In this document: positions 14,098 through 21,485 of the stretch, piece after piece
Position numbering within the stretch: the first letter of the stretch is position 1
How the letters are laid out: each line of letters opens with the position of its first letter
Source of the DNA: JANMEX01 sp049696015
Lineage (GTDB): Bacteria; Pseudomonadota; Alphaproteobacteria; Rhizobiales; Rhizobiaceae
Length of the DNA: 21,485 nucleotides
Assembly: GCA_049696015.1 (NCBI GenBank)
Contig: JBAVTG010000189.1
Coordinates: 1-21,485, forward strand
Direction: 5' to 3'
Notes under the pieces: generated by a model
The model's input: only the letters and a program-made list of their open reading frames with translations
Told to the model about the DNA's origin: nothing
Databases searched by the model: none
Program-made: the position numbers and the translations under genes

Positions 14098-16197
14098 ATG
14101 GCGGGAATATCGGCAGGCAATAGCGCCGACAGTTGGGCTCATGGAAGAAGGCTGCATGGATTGTCGCCGGCAGTCGCAACCGCTGTCGGCAATGCGATTG
14201 GCGAGGCGCAAACCGCTCTTCCCTATATCCTTAATGTCAGGCCAGACCCGATTGATTTCCGTGATTACTATTATCAGGCAACGCTGATCGAAATTCCGGC
14301 TGTCATGGCGCCGGTCGTTGTGCCGGGCGAAGACTTGTTTGTCCGCCATCAGCGCGCCGAAGGCAGTTGCACCGGTCAGGCGCTCGCCGCCGTTATAGAT
14401 ATCCAGAATGCCAAACGCCGCGAATTTGGCGCAGATGTGCCCTCGAGGGTGAGCGCGCGGATGCTGTACAGCGCGGCGCAGGCTTTTGACGAATATCCCG
14501 AAGACGGACTTCCCGGATCGTCAATCCGCGGGGCGCTCAAGGGTTTTTGGAACCGCGGCGCGTGCGACGAAACGATGATGCCTTATCTTGCGGGTTTCAA
14601 GAATGACGAACTGACCGTTGACATCGCCAAGGACGCGCGCCGCGTGGCGCTCGGCGCCTATTGCAGGCTCAAACACGCGCTCAATGACTACCACGCCGCG
14701 CTTTCAGAGGCCGGCGCCATCGTCGTTTCGGCTGTCGTTCACAAGTATTGGTCGCCCGAAACGATTGTCGCAAACAAGGGAGTAATTGCCTTTTCGGACA
14801 AAACCAAAGTTGAGGGCGCCCACGCATTCGCCATTGTGGGCCATACGCCCGAAGGGTTCTTGGTACTGAATTCCTGGGGGCCAAAATGGGGAGGTTACAA
14901 TCTTGCTCAGGGCTTGCGCGATTATTGGACGGCTGACAACATCGATGGGCGGCCGAAGGTTCCACTAACTCTGGAACAAGCCAATTCCATACTCAGGCGT
15001 AACCCGCAAATCCGCGACGCGCCAATGCCTGGCGTTGCGTTGTGGAGTTATGAGGACTGGAAAAACCATGTGCTTGATGCCTGGGTCATGCGCCTGGCCG
15101 CACCGACACGGCTCCCGTCCGGCTTTGTCGGAGGTTACCGCCCGCCGGCATCGCCGGTCGCCGGGAAAGCAGGAAAGCTGGAGTCTGTGCGCGAGAGCGA
15201 GGTGCTTGGCCACATCATTCATCTGCGCGACGGCAAGCTGGTGAAGGACGGACAGTTCGCCACACCCATCGAAAGCATCATGAAGACAGCCTCTCACATT
15301 GCGGCGAGCAAACCGGAAAAGTACAAGTCAATCCTGTTTTACGCACACGGCGGCCTGAACACGCGCGATGCGGCAGTGGCGCGTGCCAAGGCCATGATCC
15401 CGGTTTTCAAACGCAATTTCATTTATCCGGTCTTCTTCGTTTGGCGCACAGGCGCTGGCGACACGATCGGCGATCTCCTCACGGCATTCCTGCCGAAGGT
15501 TGAAGAGCGCGCCGGCGCTTTTGAGGGCGTGCGCGACAAATTGTTCGAATCCTTCATCGGGCCGGCAGCAAAACCGCTGTGGTCGGAAATGAAACGAAAT
15601 GCCGAGGCGGCGTTTACCGGCAAGGCCGAAGGCGCAGAGGCCTTTCGCCACCTTGCCGCTGCGGCGGCCGGCCGCAGTGCCGGGGCTATGCCGATCCATC
15701 TGGCCGGCCACAGCGCCGGATCAATTCTTGCGGGGCACCTTGTTTCCTCAATTGGCCCCGCCGGGCCGCAGATCGCCAGCACCACACTGCATGCGCCGGC
15801 TTGCACCATTAACTTCTTCAAGACGCGATTTGCGGATCCGGGCAAGGCAGGCGATTTGACAATAGTCAATTTGCCTGAGTCAGGCGATGCTGCCAAGGAC
15901 CCCGCTTTGCCAGGCTACAGCAAGTCGATCCTCTGGCTGGTCTCGCGCGCGCTCGAAGCCAATATGGATGCGCAGATCCTCGGGCTTGAAGCACATTGCA
16001 AGAAAGCCAGACTTTCGCTGAAGCCGGTTCTTTCCGATGCCAAGGAAGGCAAGAAGAGCCGCGCGGCGCGGCATGGCGACTTCGACAATGATCCCCACAC
16101 AATGAATTTTCTGCTGTCGTCAATCACCGGAAAAATAATCGGCGACATGAATGGCGGATTCAAGCTCGCCGATATCGGCGGCGATCCGGGTTTTTAG
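14098..16197 (+). CDS. Papain-like cysteine peptidase fused to an alpha/beta-hydrolase
   Basis: This 699-aa protein has two catalytic modules and no signal peptide or membrane segment. Residues ~50-285 form a C1 (papain-like) peptidase. Gln85 of HQRAEGSCTGQA is the oxyanion residue, Cys91 the nucleophile, His242 lies in GAHAFAIVGH, and Asn258 in LNSWGPKWGG. Together these complete the C-H-N triad. Residues ~405-675 form an alpha/beta-hydrolase: HGG (417-419) after an ILFYAHGG strand, nucleophile elbow GHSAG (537-541, Ser539), and His667 in DNDPHTMNF as the likely catalytic histidine. The substrate class (lipid, ester or peptide) is unknown. The start at 14098 is fixed by GAGAGG. A trypsin-like protease gene follows 11 bp downstream. 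The fusion suggests a two-stage effector, perhaps cytoplasmic; without a signal peptide it is unlikely to be a T2SS substrate. Confidence 0.88.
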   Translation: MAGISAGNSADSWAHGRRLHGLSPAVATAVGNAIGEAQTALPYILNVRPDPIDFRDYYYQATLIEIPAVMAPVVVPGEDLFVRHQRAEGSCTGQALAAVIDIQNAKRREFGADVPSRVSARMLYSAAQAFDEYPEDGLPGSSIRGALKGFWNRGACDETMMPYLAGFKNDELTVDIAKDARRVALGAYCRLKHALNDYHAALSEAGAIVVSAVVHKYWSPETIVANKGVIAFSDKTKVEGAHAFAIVGHTPEGFLVLNSWGPKWGGYNLAQGLRDYWTADNIDGRPKVPLTLEQANSILRRNPQIRDAPMPGVALWSYEDWKNHVLDAWVMRLAAPTRLPSGFVGGYRPPASPVAGKAGKLESVRESEVLGHIIHLRDGKLVKDGQFATPIESIMKTASHIAASKPEKYKSILFYAHGGLNTRDAAVARAKAMIPVFKRNFIYPVFFVWRTGAGDTIGDLLTAFLPKVEERAGAFEGVRDKLFESFIGPAAKPLWSEMKRNAEAAFTGKAEGAEAFRHLAAAAAGRSAGAMPIHLAGHSAGSILAGHLVSSIGPAGPQIASTTLHAPACTINFFKTRFADPGKAGDLTIVNLPESGDAAKDPALPGYSKSILWLVSRALEANMDAQILGLEAHCKKARLSLKPVLSDAKEGKKSRAARHGDFDNDPHTMNFLLSSITGKIIGDMNGGFKLADIGGDPGF

Positions 16198-16208
16198 AAG
16201 GTGCGGCT

Positions 16209-17243
16209 ATGGAAGTTGCCAAAGCGATCAAAGTCAAACTGAAGTCAACGCCGCGCAGCGAGCCTGGCGGCGTGCGGCCTGGGCGCGGGGTCTTGTCCCT
16301 TCGTGATCTTGCCGTGATGGAGGACAGTCTGCCGCCGATTCACTTTGAAGTGGACGGCACACTTATCATTACAGATTCCACGCGCGATGACTTGGCCATT
16401 TTCACCTCGGGCGCCAACGCGCCAGCCAACAGGACAGCGCTCGAAAACGCTGCCCGGCATGTGGTCAGGGTTGATATCAAGAACCGGTCGAATGTCGGCA
16501 CGGCGGTGATGGTCGCAAGGGGAGTTGCGGCCACCTGCCGTCATGTGATTACAGAATTTGCCAGTCCAAAGGTCGGCGGAACGCAAGACCAGTTCTGGGA
16601 TCTTGATGCTTCAAGAGAGCCCAGTCTTGTTCTCACGGCGGGACATGGCGCGCCAGAAACCGCCGTTGCCGTTACCGGAATCCTGCTTGCCGCAGATCAT
16701 ATGCCACTGCCAGGGAATTCGGGGCAAATCAACTACAGCAAACCCGAGATCGCATTCGTTACTTTTGATCCAGCGCCATTGGCAATACCTGATCCCACAA
16801 TCAGCTTCGGCCATGACTTTGCGCCCCCCTTTTCCCGCGCCGTCGCTGTCATCGGCTTTCCAAGCCGCGACTACGCCCAAATCTGCGCGGACGCTGGACT
16901 TGAAGGCGAGTATTTCCAGAGAGTATTCGACAAGATGACGTCTGTGTTTGGACCAGCGAAAACAGCGGCGCCATGGCAGAAGTGCGCGGGCATCGGCGTT
17001 ATGAGCCATCCGGTCGGTTCTGCGGCCCCCAATAAGAAGCGGCTGTTTGCTCCGCACTCCGCTCCGACGCTGCCGGGCGCGTCCGGCGGTGCGGTCATCG
17101 ATCTCACAACCGGAAAATTGGCGGGAATTCACTGTTCCGGTCAGAACTTTATCACAAATTTCAGTCAGCTTTTCCACGTGCTGAAAGTCAAACCTGCCGG
17201 TTACCCCAATTTGAAAGCGTATTTGAATACACTGCTGGTTTAA
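16209..17243 (+). CDS. Trypsin-fold (S1-like) serine peptidase, partner of the upstream fusion protein
   Basis: This is a 344-aa protein with AAGG 8 nt before its ATG, 11 bp after the upstream stop. Residues ~85-330 look like a chymotrypsin-fold peptidase. The GTAVMVARGVAATCRHVI block carries the catalytic His112. PEIAFVTFD (179-187) matches the usual DIALL strand but has Glu180 where the catalytic Asp is expected. LPGASGGAVIDL carries the nucleophile Ser292, and KLAGIHCSG is the strand after it. The N-terminal ~85 residues contain a basic start and a small beta-rich piece (IHFEVDGTLIIT) that I do not recognise. There is no signal peptide, so the protein should stay in the cytoplasm, unlike HtrA-type proteases. 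Tight linkage suggests it acts with, activates or is activated by the papain-hydrolase fusion (inference). Confidence 0.8.
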   Translation: MEVAKAIKVKLKSTPRSEPGGVRPGRGVLSLRDLAVMEDSLPPIHFEVDGTLIITDSTRDDLAIFTSGANAPANRTALENAARHVVRVDIKNRSNVGTAVMVARGVAATCRHVITEFASPKVGGTQDQFWDLDASREPSLVLTAGHGAPETAVAVTGILLAADHMPLPGNSGQINYSKPEIAFVTFDPAPLAIPDPTISFGHDFAPPFSRAVAVIGFPSRDYAQICADAGLEGEYFQRVFDKMTSVFGPAKTAAPWQKCAGIGVMSHPVGSAAPNKKRLFAPHSAPTLPGASGGAVIDLTTGKLAGIHCSGQNFITNFSQLFHVLKVKPAGYPNLKAYLNTLLV

Positions 17244-17287
17244 CCGAGTCGCATCGGAAGCCGGGTGACCGAGAGAAAACTGCGTTT

Positions 17288-17358
17288 TGATGGAATCAAA
17301 GCGTTTGCTCTTTCTCTTTATCTTGTCGTGTTTTCCTCAAACGCTTGATGTTCCATCA
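17288..17358. repeat. Imperfect inverted repeat between convergent genes (terminator or dispersed intergenic element)
   Basis: The left arm TGATGGAATCAAAGCGTTT (17288-17306) is nearly the reverse complement of the right arm AAACGCTTGATGTTCCATCA (17339-17358). A pyrimidine-rich 32-nt spacer lies between them. Each arm also holds its own small hairpin: TTTGAT-GGA-ATCAAA and TGATG-TTC-CATCA. A further AAACGCT occurs at 17366-17372, touching the stop of the cytochrome gene. The element sits between stops of two convergent units, so it could end transcription from both sides. Its style resembles intergenic repeats I recall from Hyphomicrobiales genomes. Confidence 0.6.
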
Positions 17359-17372
17359 GGCTTGGAAACGCT

Positions 17373-18623
17373 CTAAAATGTCGTGATCCGCACCTCCGCC
17401 CTCCCCGTCAATCGATGCACGCGATAGTCAAGTCCGGCTGTGCCTTCCCCGGCGGGCAATTGCCCGATTGTTTCCATGAACCACGCCCGAGTCGGTCGCG
17501 GCCCTGCCGATTCAGCAGCACGCTCCAGCAGGTCCGCCAGTGCCGATGTCAAGGCTTCGGCAAATGGCAGGCCATCCTGTTGTGTTGTGACTGAAAGGTG
17601 CAGCCGGTGCCCCTCGGCCCGCCAGGTTTGCAAGCTGGCGGCAGATCCGTACGCCGGCGCATAGATCTCAGCGGGCGGCCGTTTTGCCATTGACCGGTTC
17701 AGGCCAAAGGGCAGGAAAATGCCCGTCCCGCTCCCCTCTTTTGCCTGAATGCCGGCAAATTCCAGCGCCTGGCGCTCCCAGTTGAAAAGTCTTTCAGGCA
17801 AAATGACAGAAGCGTCAGGTCCTGCCGTGGCACGAAGCGCTTTCCATTGTAGCAAAAGGCTTGCGCGGTCACTGCGCACATCCAGAGGGTTTTCGTTTCC
17901 GACAAGATCCGCCAGCGGGAATAGCACGGGAACTCCGCAGCGGCGGGCGGCGGCAAGTATCTGGCGTTCAGGATCGACAAAGGGCATCACAACCGCCACG
18001 GCGCCATCGCCCGGACAAGGCCATTGGCCATCTGGGCCGGGGCCATACTGTTCCGTCTTGAGCGCCAGCCTGTTTCCTTGCCGCAACCCGTTGCCGATCT
18101 TGCCCTGCAAGAGGGCGCGCAAAGCCTCGGCTTCCGCGGCAAACGCATCGGGAGCCGCTATGGAAAACACCAGCTCGCCGGCCCGAACACCCGTTGCCTG
18201 CTTTGCCGGAAGGACTTCGAGATAGGTCCACAAAGCGGCTATTTCCGCCTCTTCCATTTGATAGCGCGGCATCCGCGGCGATAGTGATCGCCCATCCGGT
18301 GTCACACCTTCTTCCAAAGCTGCGCGGAAACCTGCCAAGTCATACGCGGGCCGGATCCTGCCCTGCTGCGTCACGCCCGCCCGGTCGAGACTGCCCGGCC
18401 CGCGCGTGATATCAGGGGCCGCGGCGTCGCCCTCTGTGCGGCCCTTTCCATCTCGCCCGTGGCAGGAAGCGCACGCGAAGCGGCTCCCGGACACTGCCGT
18501 GCCGTTGATGGCGGCGCGGACCGCCCCATTGCCGTCGCCATGGAATATATCCTCGCCGCTTGCCGCCGCGGCGGGACCGGCAAACAAGGCGCACATCACA
18601 ACAAGAACGTTGAGCCGGCACAT
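17373..18623 (-). CDS. Exported monohaem cytochrome c fused to a periplasmic-binding-protein-like domain
   Basis: This is a 416-aa protein. A signal peptide (MCRLNVLVVMCALFAGPAAAA) precedes a class I cytochrome c domain (~22-140). The haem site is CASCH (Cys51, Cys54, His55), and Met118 in SPRMPRY is the likely sixth ligand. Residues ~147-416 look like a type 1 periplasmic-binding-protein fold, as in branched-chain amino-acid receptors: AVVMPFVDPERQILAAARRC, VPVLFPLADLVGN, ASVILPERLFNWERQALEFA. Such a pairing is uncommon. The domain may sense or bind a ligand next to the haem, or serve only as a scaffold. It is the last gene of the copper/haem operon, five bases after the SCO gene stop. A role as electron acceptor for the upstream oxidase is inference. 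Confidence 0.8.
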   Translation of the reverse strand: MCRLNVLVVMCALFAGPAAAASGEDIFHGDGNGAVRAAINGTAVSGSRFACASCHGRDGKGRTEGDAAAPDITRGPGSLDRAGVTQQGRIRPAYDLAGFRAALEEGVTPDGRSLSPRMPRYQMEEAEIAALWTYLEVLPAKQATGVRAGELVFSIAAPDAFAAEAEALRALLQGKIGNGLRQGNRLALKTEQYGPGPDGQWPCPGDGAVAVVMPFVDPERQILAAARRCGVPVLFPLADLVGNENPLDVRSDRASLLLQWKALRATAGPDASVILPERLFNWERQALEFAGIQAKEGSGTGIFLPFGLNRSMAKRPPAEIYAPAYGSAASLQTWRAEGHRLHLSVTTQQDGLPFAEALTSALADLLERAAESAGPRPTRAWFMETIGQLPAGEGTAGLDYRVHRLTGRAEVRITTF

Positions 18624-18628
18624 CGCCT

Positions 18629-19171
18629 TCAGCGTGCCGCCATCGCCTTGGCCGCATCAATCAACGCCGGGCCCGTCGTTTCAAGTTCCCATAGCGTCTG
18701 CGATTGGGCTCCGTCTTTTGAAACCAGCAGGAAGAACGACGGATGCTGGTCCAGGGCGCCCCACTTGACGCCAAGGCGTTCAACCACGCCGATGAGATCC
18801 GACGGCTTGCCGGTGATCCATTTCCAGGCCGGATCTGTCGATATCCCGGTCTCGCGCCGGTGCGCCGCCAAGACCTCAGGCACGTCGTTGAGCGGGTCAA
18901 GCGTGAAAGTGACAAGTCCGATCTCCATGTCCGCCTTGCCCGCCAGCTGTTTCACCTCGTTCATCACAAGGCTCGCCGTCGGGCAGACGCTGGTGCAGCC
19001 GGTGAAGGTGAAGGACACAATGGTCACCGGCGCGGCAAAAAGACCGGGCGAAAAGCGGACAGCTTCGCCCGTGTCTGTCGTCAGCTCAGCCCCATTGAAG
19101 TCGAATACCGCAGCGCCGGCGGGTCCTGCCCAAAACAGTGCGGCAAGCATCGCGGCAACAGCACGTCTCAT
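18629..19171 (-). CDS. SCO1/SenC-family copper chaperone
   Basis: SCO proteins are periplasmic thioredoxin-fold factors that bind copper and help load cuproenzymes. This 180-aa protein has a signal peptide (first ~20 residues, ending AGA) and the diagnostic site CTSVCP (Cys59, Cys63), with His143 in LDQHPSFFLLV as the third copper ligand. The block FTLDPLNDVPEVLAAH is the typical SCO 'D..D....L..Y' region. It is a little shorter than typical SCO proteins and has no obvious retained membrane anchor. The ATG overlaps the upstream stop as ATGA, with GAGG upstream. Because it lies downstream of a cupredoxin-like gene and next to a cytochrome c gene, its client is probably the copper oxidase of this operon rather than cytochrome oxidase (inference). 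Confidence 0.92.
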   Translation of the reverse strand: MRRAVAAMLAALFWAGPAGAAVFDFNGAELTTDTGEAVRFSPGLFAAPVTIVSFTFTGCTSVCPTASLVMNEVKQLAGKADMEIGLVTFTLDPLNDVPEVLAAHRRETGISTDPAWKWITGKPSDLIGVVERLGVKWGALDQHPSFFLLVSKDGAQSQTLWELETTGPALIDAAKAMAAR

Positions 19172-20961
19172 GGCAGCACCTCGATCAGGCCGGGGCTGGA
19201 GAAGCCCGGCAGTTCGGCGGTCACCGGATATTGGCCGGGGCTGTTCACCTTCAATTCGAACGCGAACACATCGCCGCGCCGGCGTGCCTCGATGGCAAGG
19301 CTGTTGCCTTGGATATCCCGCACCGTCAGCGGCAGCGCTTCAAGAGTGCTCGTGATCCCCGTTGCATCGTCCTGGATACGAAGCAGTGCCGTAAACGTTT
19401 TGCCGGCTGCCGCGTCCTGCGGCGTCGTGACCAAAAGGACCGGCGCCTTGTCCGGCAGCGGCGCACTGGACCGGACAGGGAAACATTTGATGGTCTTGTA
19501 GTCGTCTGTCAGCGTCACCAGTTCGACAGGCCCCTTCAAAGGCAGCCTTCCGACGGTCTCGAATGTGCCCGGCCCTGATGGCCGGAACGAGCGGTCAAGA
19601 AGGGCAATTGTCAGCGCCCGCGCGCCCCGCAACGGCGTGGTGGTGATCGGTGCTGTCGGATTGCCATTGCCATAGACATTTGCGCTCGACAGGCCGCGCG
19701 GCATGGCAATGACAAACCCTTTCTCCGGATCATGCACTGCCATCGGCGTCGGCCCGGCCTCGCGTGCGTCAATAGTGTAAACCCGCACCGCCGCCTTGCC
19801 GGTCCCGTTTTGCAGCGGTCCGGTGTCGATCAGCGTCAACCCGCCATCGGCCTTGTGGTTGAGAAACAGGCTGCGCCCGGAAAACAGGGCTTCGTGCGGC
19901 TCTGCCGCAAGCGCGATCCGGTCGGCTATCCGCCCGCGCGCCAGATCGATCAGCAGCCCCTCGCGTCCCTGCCAGGCAAACGCGAAGAGGCCAAGCCGGT
20001 CCACCTTCAAGCCATCGGCGCGAAAACCGGCATCAATGGATACGCCTTCCGCATTGCCGGGCCACATCAACCGGATGGCTTGGCCCTGGGCCGCTGCAGC
20101 CACGGCGGTTGCGTTGCCGTCCATGAGCGAGGCTGCAACCGAAAGCGTCGCGCCCATGTCGCTGCCGTCATAGGGGGAAACGAAGCGCACCGCACCGGCG
20201 CCGTCCAGAACCGCCAGCCGATCCGGCGCGGCAGGCGCTGCATGGTCATTGCCAAGAACTGCCACCGCCCTGATGCCGCCGGCAATCTTTGCCGAGAAAA
20301 GCCGTTTGCCTTCGCCGTCAAATCCGGCGAGCACATCAGCACCCGCCGCCCAAAGCGCCGGCCCGGCTGTGCCGATTGTCAACACCTTGTCTGAACCGGT
20401 CTCAGCTTTCCGGGTCTCGCCGCCGGCATCGGTGAGAAGGATGCCGCCATCCGGCATCAGGGAAGCAATGCCGCCCTGAAAGACCGTTGTCATCACCGCC
20501 GGCGCGCCAAGCTGCACGAGTTCAAAAATGTTGGCGCTGGCAAGGTTTGACAAAGGATCGACAAAGCTGAGCGTGCCGTCGGCGTTGGATGTGACAATCA
20601 GGCTTCCGGTCAGCGATGTTGCGCCGCTGTGCATGCCGCGGTTGAGCGAGTATGCCCGCACCGCTGTGGCGCAGTCGCCCTGCCCATCGCCCGCGACCCG
20701 GAAAAATCCTGCCGGCCGCACCGGTTGCCGCGAGGGTTTGCCCGTGGCCGGATCGGCATAGACAAGCTTGACCGAAACCAGTTTCCCGGGCCCCGGCACG
20801 CCGCCGCCTGCCACGCTCACTTCGGCTGTGACCTTGAACTGCGGCAGTGATTGCGCCGAGGTTTGCGATGCCTGCGCGGCAACGGCAACCACGGCGCATA
20901 GCAAGCCTGCAGCGTTCCTGTTGGCGCGCCCTTGCCGCTTGCCGGCATTTGCCGGTTTCAC
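19168..20961 (-). CDS. Exported beta-propeller-like protein with C-terminal beta-sandwich
   Basis: This is a 597-aa protein of uncertain function. I chose GTG 20961: it overlaps the upstream stop as GTGA and has GAAGG 7 nt away, while an earlier in-frame GTG at 20985 has no such site. The first ~38 residues form an Arg/Lys-rich start plus a hydrophobic core (AAGLLCAVVAVAAQAS) ending SAQS, which suggests export. Residues ~85-480 show repeating beta blades of the YncE type: SLIVTSNADGTLSFVDP, GGIASLMPDGGILLTDAGG, DRLAVLDGAGAVRFVSP, GLTLIDTGPL. The last ~90 residues (PVLLVTTPQDAAAGKTFTALLRIQD to the end) look like an Ig-like sandwich. It lies between the cupredoxin-like gene and the SCO gene, so it may be an accessory or scaffold of that oxidase (inference). 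Confidence 0.7.
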   Translation of the reverse strand: MKPANAGKRQGRANRNAAGLLCAVVAVAAQASQTSAQSLPQFKVTAEVSVAGGGVPGPGKLVSVKLVYADPATGKPSRQPVRPAGFFRVAGDGQGDCATAVRAYSLNRGMHSGATSLTGSLIVTSNADGTLSFVDPLSNLASANIFELVQLGAPAVMTTVFQGGIASLMPDGGILLTDAGGETRKAETGSDKVLTIGTAGPALWAAGADVLAGFDGEGKRLFSAKIAGGIRAVAVLGNDHAAPAAPDRLAVLDGAGAVRFVSPYDGSDMGATLSVAASLMDGNATAVAAAAQGQAIRLMWPGNAEGVSIDAGFRADGLKVDRLGLFAFAWQGREGLLIDLARGRIADRIALAAEPHEALFSGRSLFLNHKADGGLTLIDTGPLQNGTGKAAVRVYTIDAREAGPTPMAVHDPEKGFVIAMPRGLSSANVYGNGNPTAPITTTPLRGARALTIALLDRSFRPSGPGTFETVGRLPLKGPVELVTLTDDYKTIKCFPVRSSAPLPDKAPVLLVTTPQDAAAGKTFTALLRIQDDATGITSTLEALPLTVRDIQGNSLAIEARRRGDVFAFELKVNSPGQYPVTAELPGFSSPGLIEVLP

Positions 20962-21485
20962 TTTCGCACCTTCATCAGGCCCCACGCGCCGCCGTCAATC
21001 ATCTGGCGCGGCCCGTCCATCCACAGATAGGACCCTTCAGTGGCCGGGGCGCGCATTGCGGCGGTTGCCGTTTTGCCCGGAGCGATCAAAGTGGAATGGC
21101 CAGAGCCAAATCCGGGGAACAGGTCCTGATAGGCCATGCCGGTTGCCACGAACGCGCGCTGGCGCGCCCGGCCCTGCCCTTCAACGATACGGATGGCGAT
21201 CTCCGCCCCCGGTTTGACCGTGAACATCGTGTTGGCATTCACCGGCATGTCACCATCGGCAAACAGATGGCGCGGCATCGGCCAGGCGTTCAGCGACACG
21301 TCTTTGCGGTCCTTGAGTGGCGCGCAGAGGCGTCGGCTGCCTGTCGAATAGATCGGCTGACCCGCCGGACTTTCATATTCGGCAAGTCCGAGGCATTGCG
21401 GCAGTTCGACGGACGGTTCTCCAACAAGCGGCAGATCATCACTCGCAACAGTTTTGCCGCGGAGCCGCGCAAACAGGGCGTTCGA
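20958..21485 (-). CDS. Cupredoxin/multicopper-oxidase-like protein, C-terminal 175 residues (start beyond window)
   Basis: The frame is open from the right edge to the stop at 20958, so the gene continues past 21485. Visible parts are a linker with two cysteines (PQCLGL, RRLCAPL) and a cupredoxin-like beta-sandwich: MPVNANTMFTVKPGAEIAIRIVEG, RQRAFVATGMAYQDLF, LIAPGKTATAAMRAPATEGSYLW. The last ~15 residues, ending GGAWGLMKVRK, resemble the 'G.WGL.RV' ending of multicopper oxidases. No copper-ligand His-Cys-His motif appears in this part; it would have to lie upstream or be absent. The downstream genes overlap or nearly touch (propeller, SCO, cytochrome c), consistent with a copper enzyme that needs metal loading and passes electrons on. 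The exact enzyme cannot be named from this fragment. Confidence 0.55.
   Translation of the reverse strand, partial: SNALFARLRGKTVASDDLPLVGEPSVELPQCLGLAEYESPAGQPIYSTGSRRLCAPLKDRKDVSLNAWPMPRHLFADGDMPVNANTMFTVKPGAEIAIRIVEGQGRARQRAFVATGMAYQDLFPGFGSGHSTLIAPGKTATAAMRAPATEGSYLWMDGPRQMIDGGAWGLMKVRK
20969..20973 (-). promoter_or_regulatory. Ribosome-binding site selecting the GTG start at 20961
   Basis: GAAGG on the minus strand lies 7 nt before GTG 20961, inside the end of the upstream gene. It favours the GTGA-overlapping start over the earlier GTG at 20985. Confidence 0.6.

Noticed and set aside
14098..17243. The idea that both peptidases are T2SS substrates
   Set aside because: T2SS clients normally cross the inner membrane by Sec or Tat, and neither protein has a visible signal peptide.

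Overview
The window looks like a chromosomal segment of an alphaproteobacterium, probably from the Hyphomicrobiales. The reasons are a GC-rich coding style, a compact type II secretion (T2SS) locus with overlapping genes, and an intergenic inverted repeat (AGCGTTT / AAACGCT arms) of a style I recall from Hyphomicrobiales genomes. This placement is inference. No rRNA, tRNA, CRISPR array or transposase is visible.

Layout. (1) 1-2597, minus: the N-terminal 865 residues of an exported RHS/YD-repeat protein that runs off the left edge. (2) 2598-3285: a gene-poor, AT-richer divergent region with small palindromes. (3) 3286-6348, plus: gspD (a lipoprotein secretin), gspO (minimal prepilin peptidase) and gspG (major pseudopilin). 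(4) 13768-6371, minus: nine tightly packed T2SS genes, gspL-gspM-gspC/N-like-gspK-gspE-gspF-gspH-gspI-gspJ, mostly joined by ATGA or TGATG overlaps and converging on gspG. (5) 13769-14097: a divergent promoter region. (6) 14098-17243, plus: a two-gene unit encoding a papain-like cysteine peptidase fused to an alpha/beta-hydrolase, then a trypsin-fold serine peptidase. Neither has a signal peptide. (7) 17244-17372: an imperfect inverted repeat between convergent units. (8) 21485-17373, minus: a coupled operon with the 3' end of a cupredoxin/multicopper-oxidase-like protein, an exported propeller-like protein, a SCO copper chaperone, and a cytochrome c fused to a periplasmic-binding-protein-like domain.

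How the genes work together. The T2SS genes supply every core part: ATPase E, inner-membrane F/L/M, a short C/N-like connector, pseudopilins G/H/I/J/K, peptidase O and secretin D. The secretin carries its own lipobox, so it may not need a separate pilotin. The divergent RHS protein has a Sec signal and a cysteine-rich N-terminus, which makes it a plausible T2SS client. The copper/haem operon on the right looks like a periplasmic or extracellular metal-oxidation or electron-transfer module.

The least familiar element is the cytoplasmic-looking cysteine-peptidase/alpha-beta-hydrolase fusion paired with a divergent trypsin-like protease. It is the best candidate here for an undescribed two-protein system.
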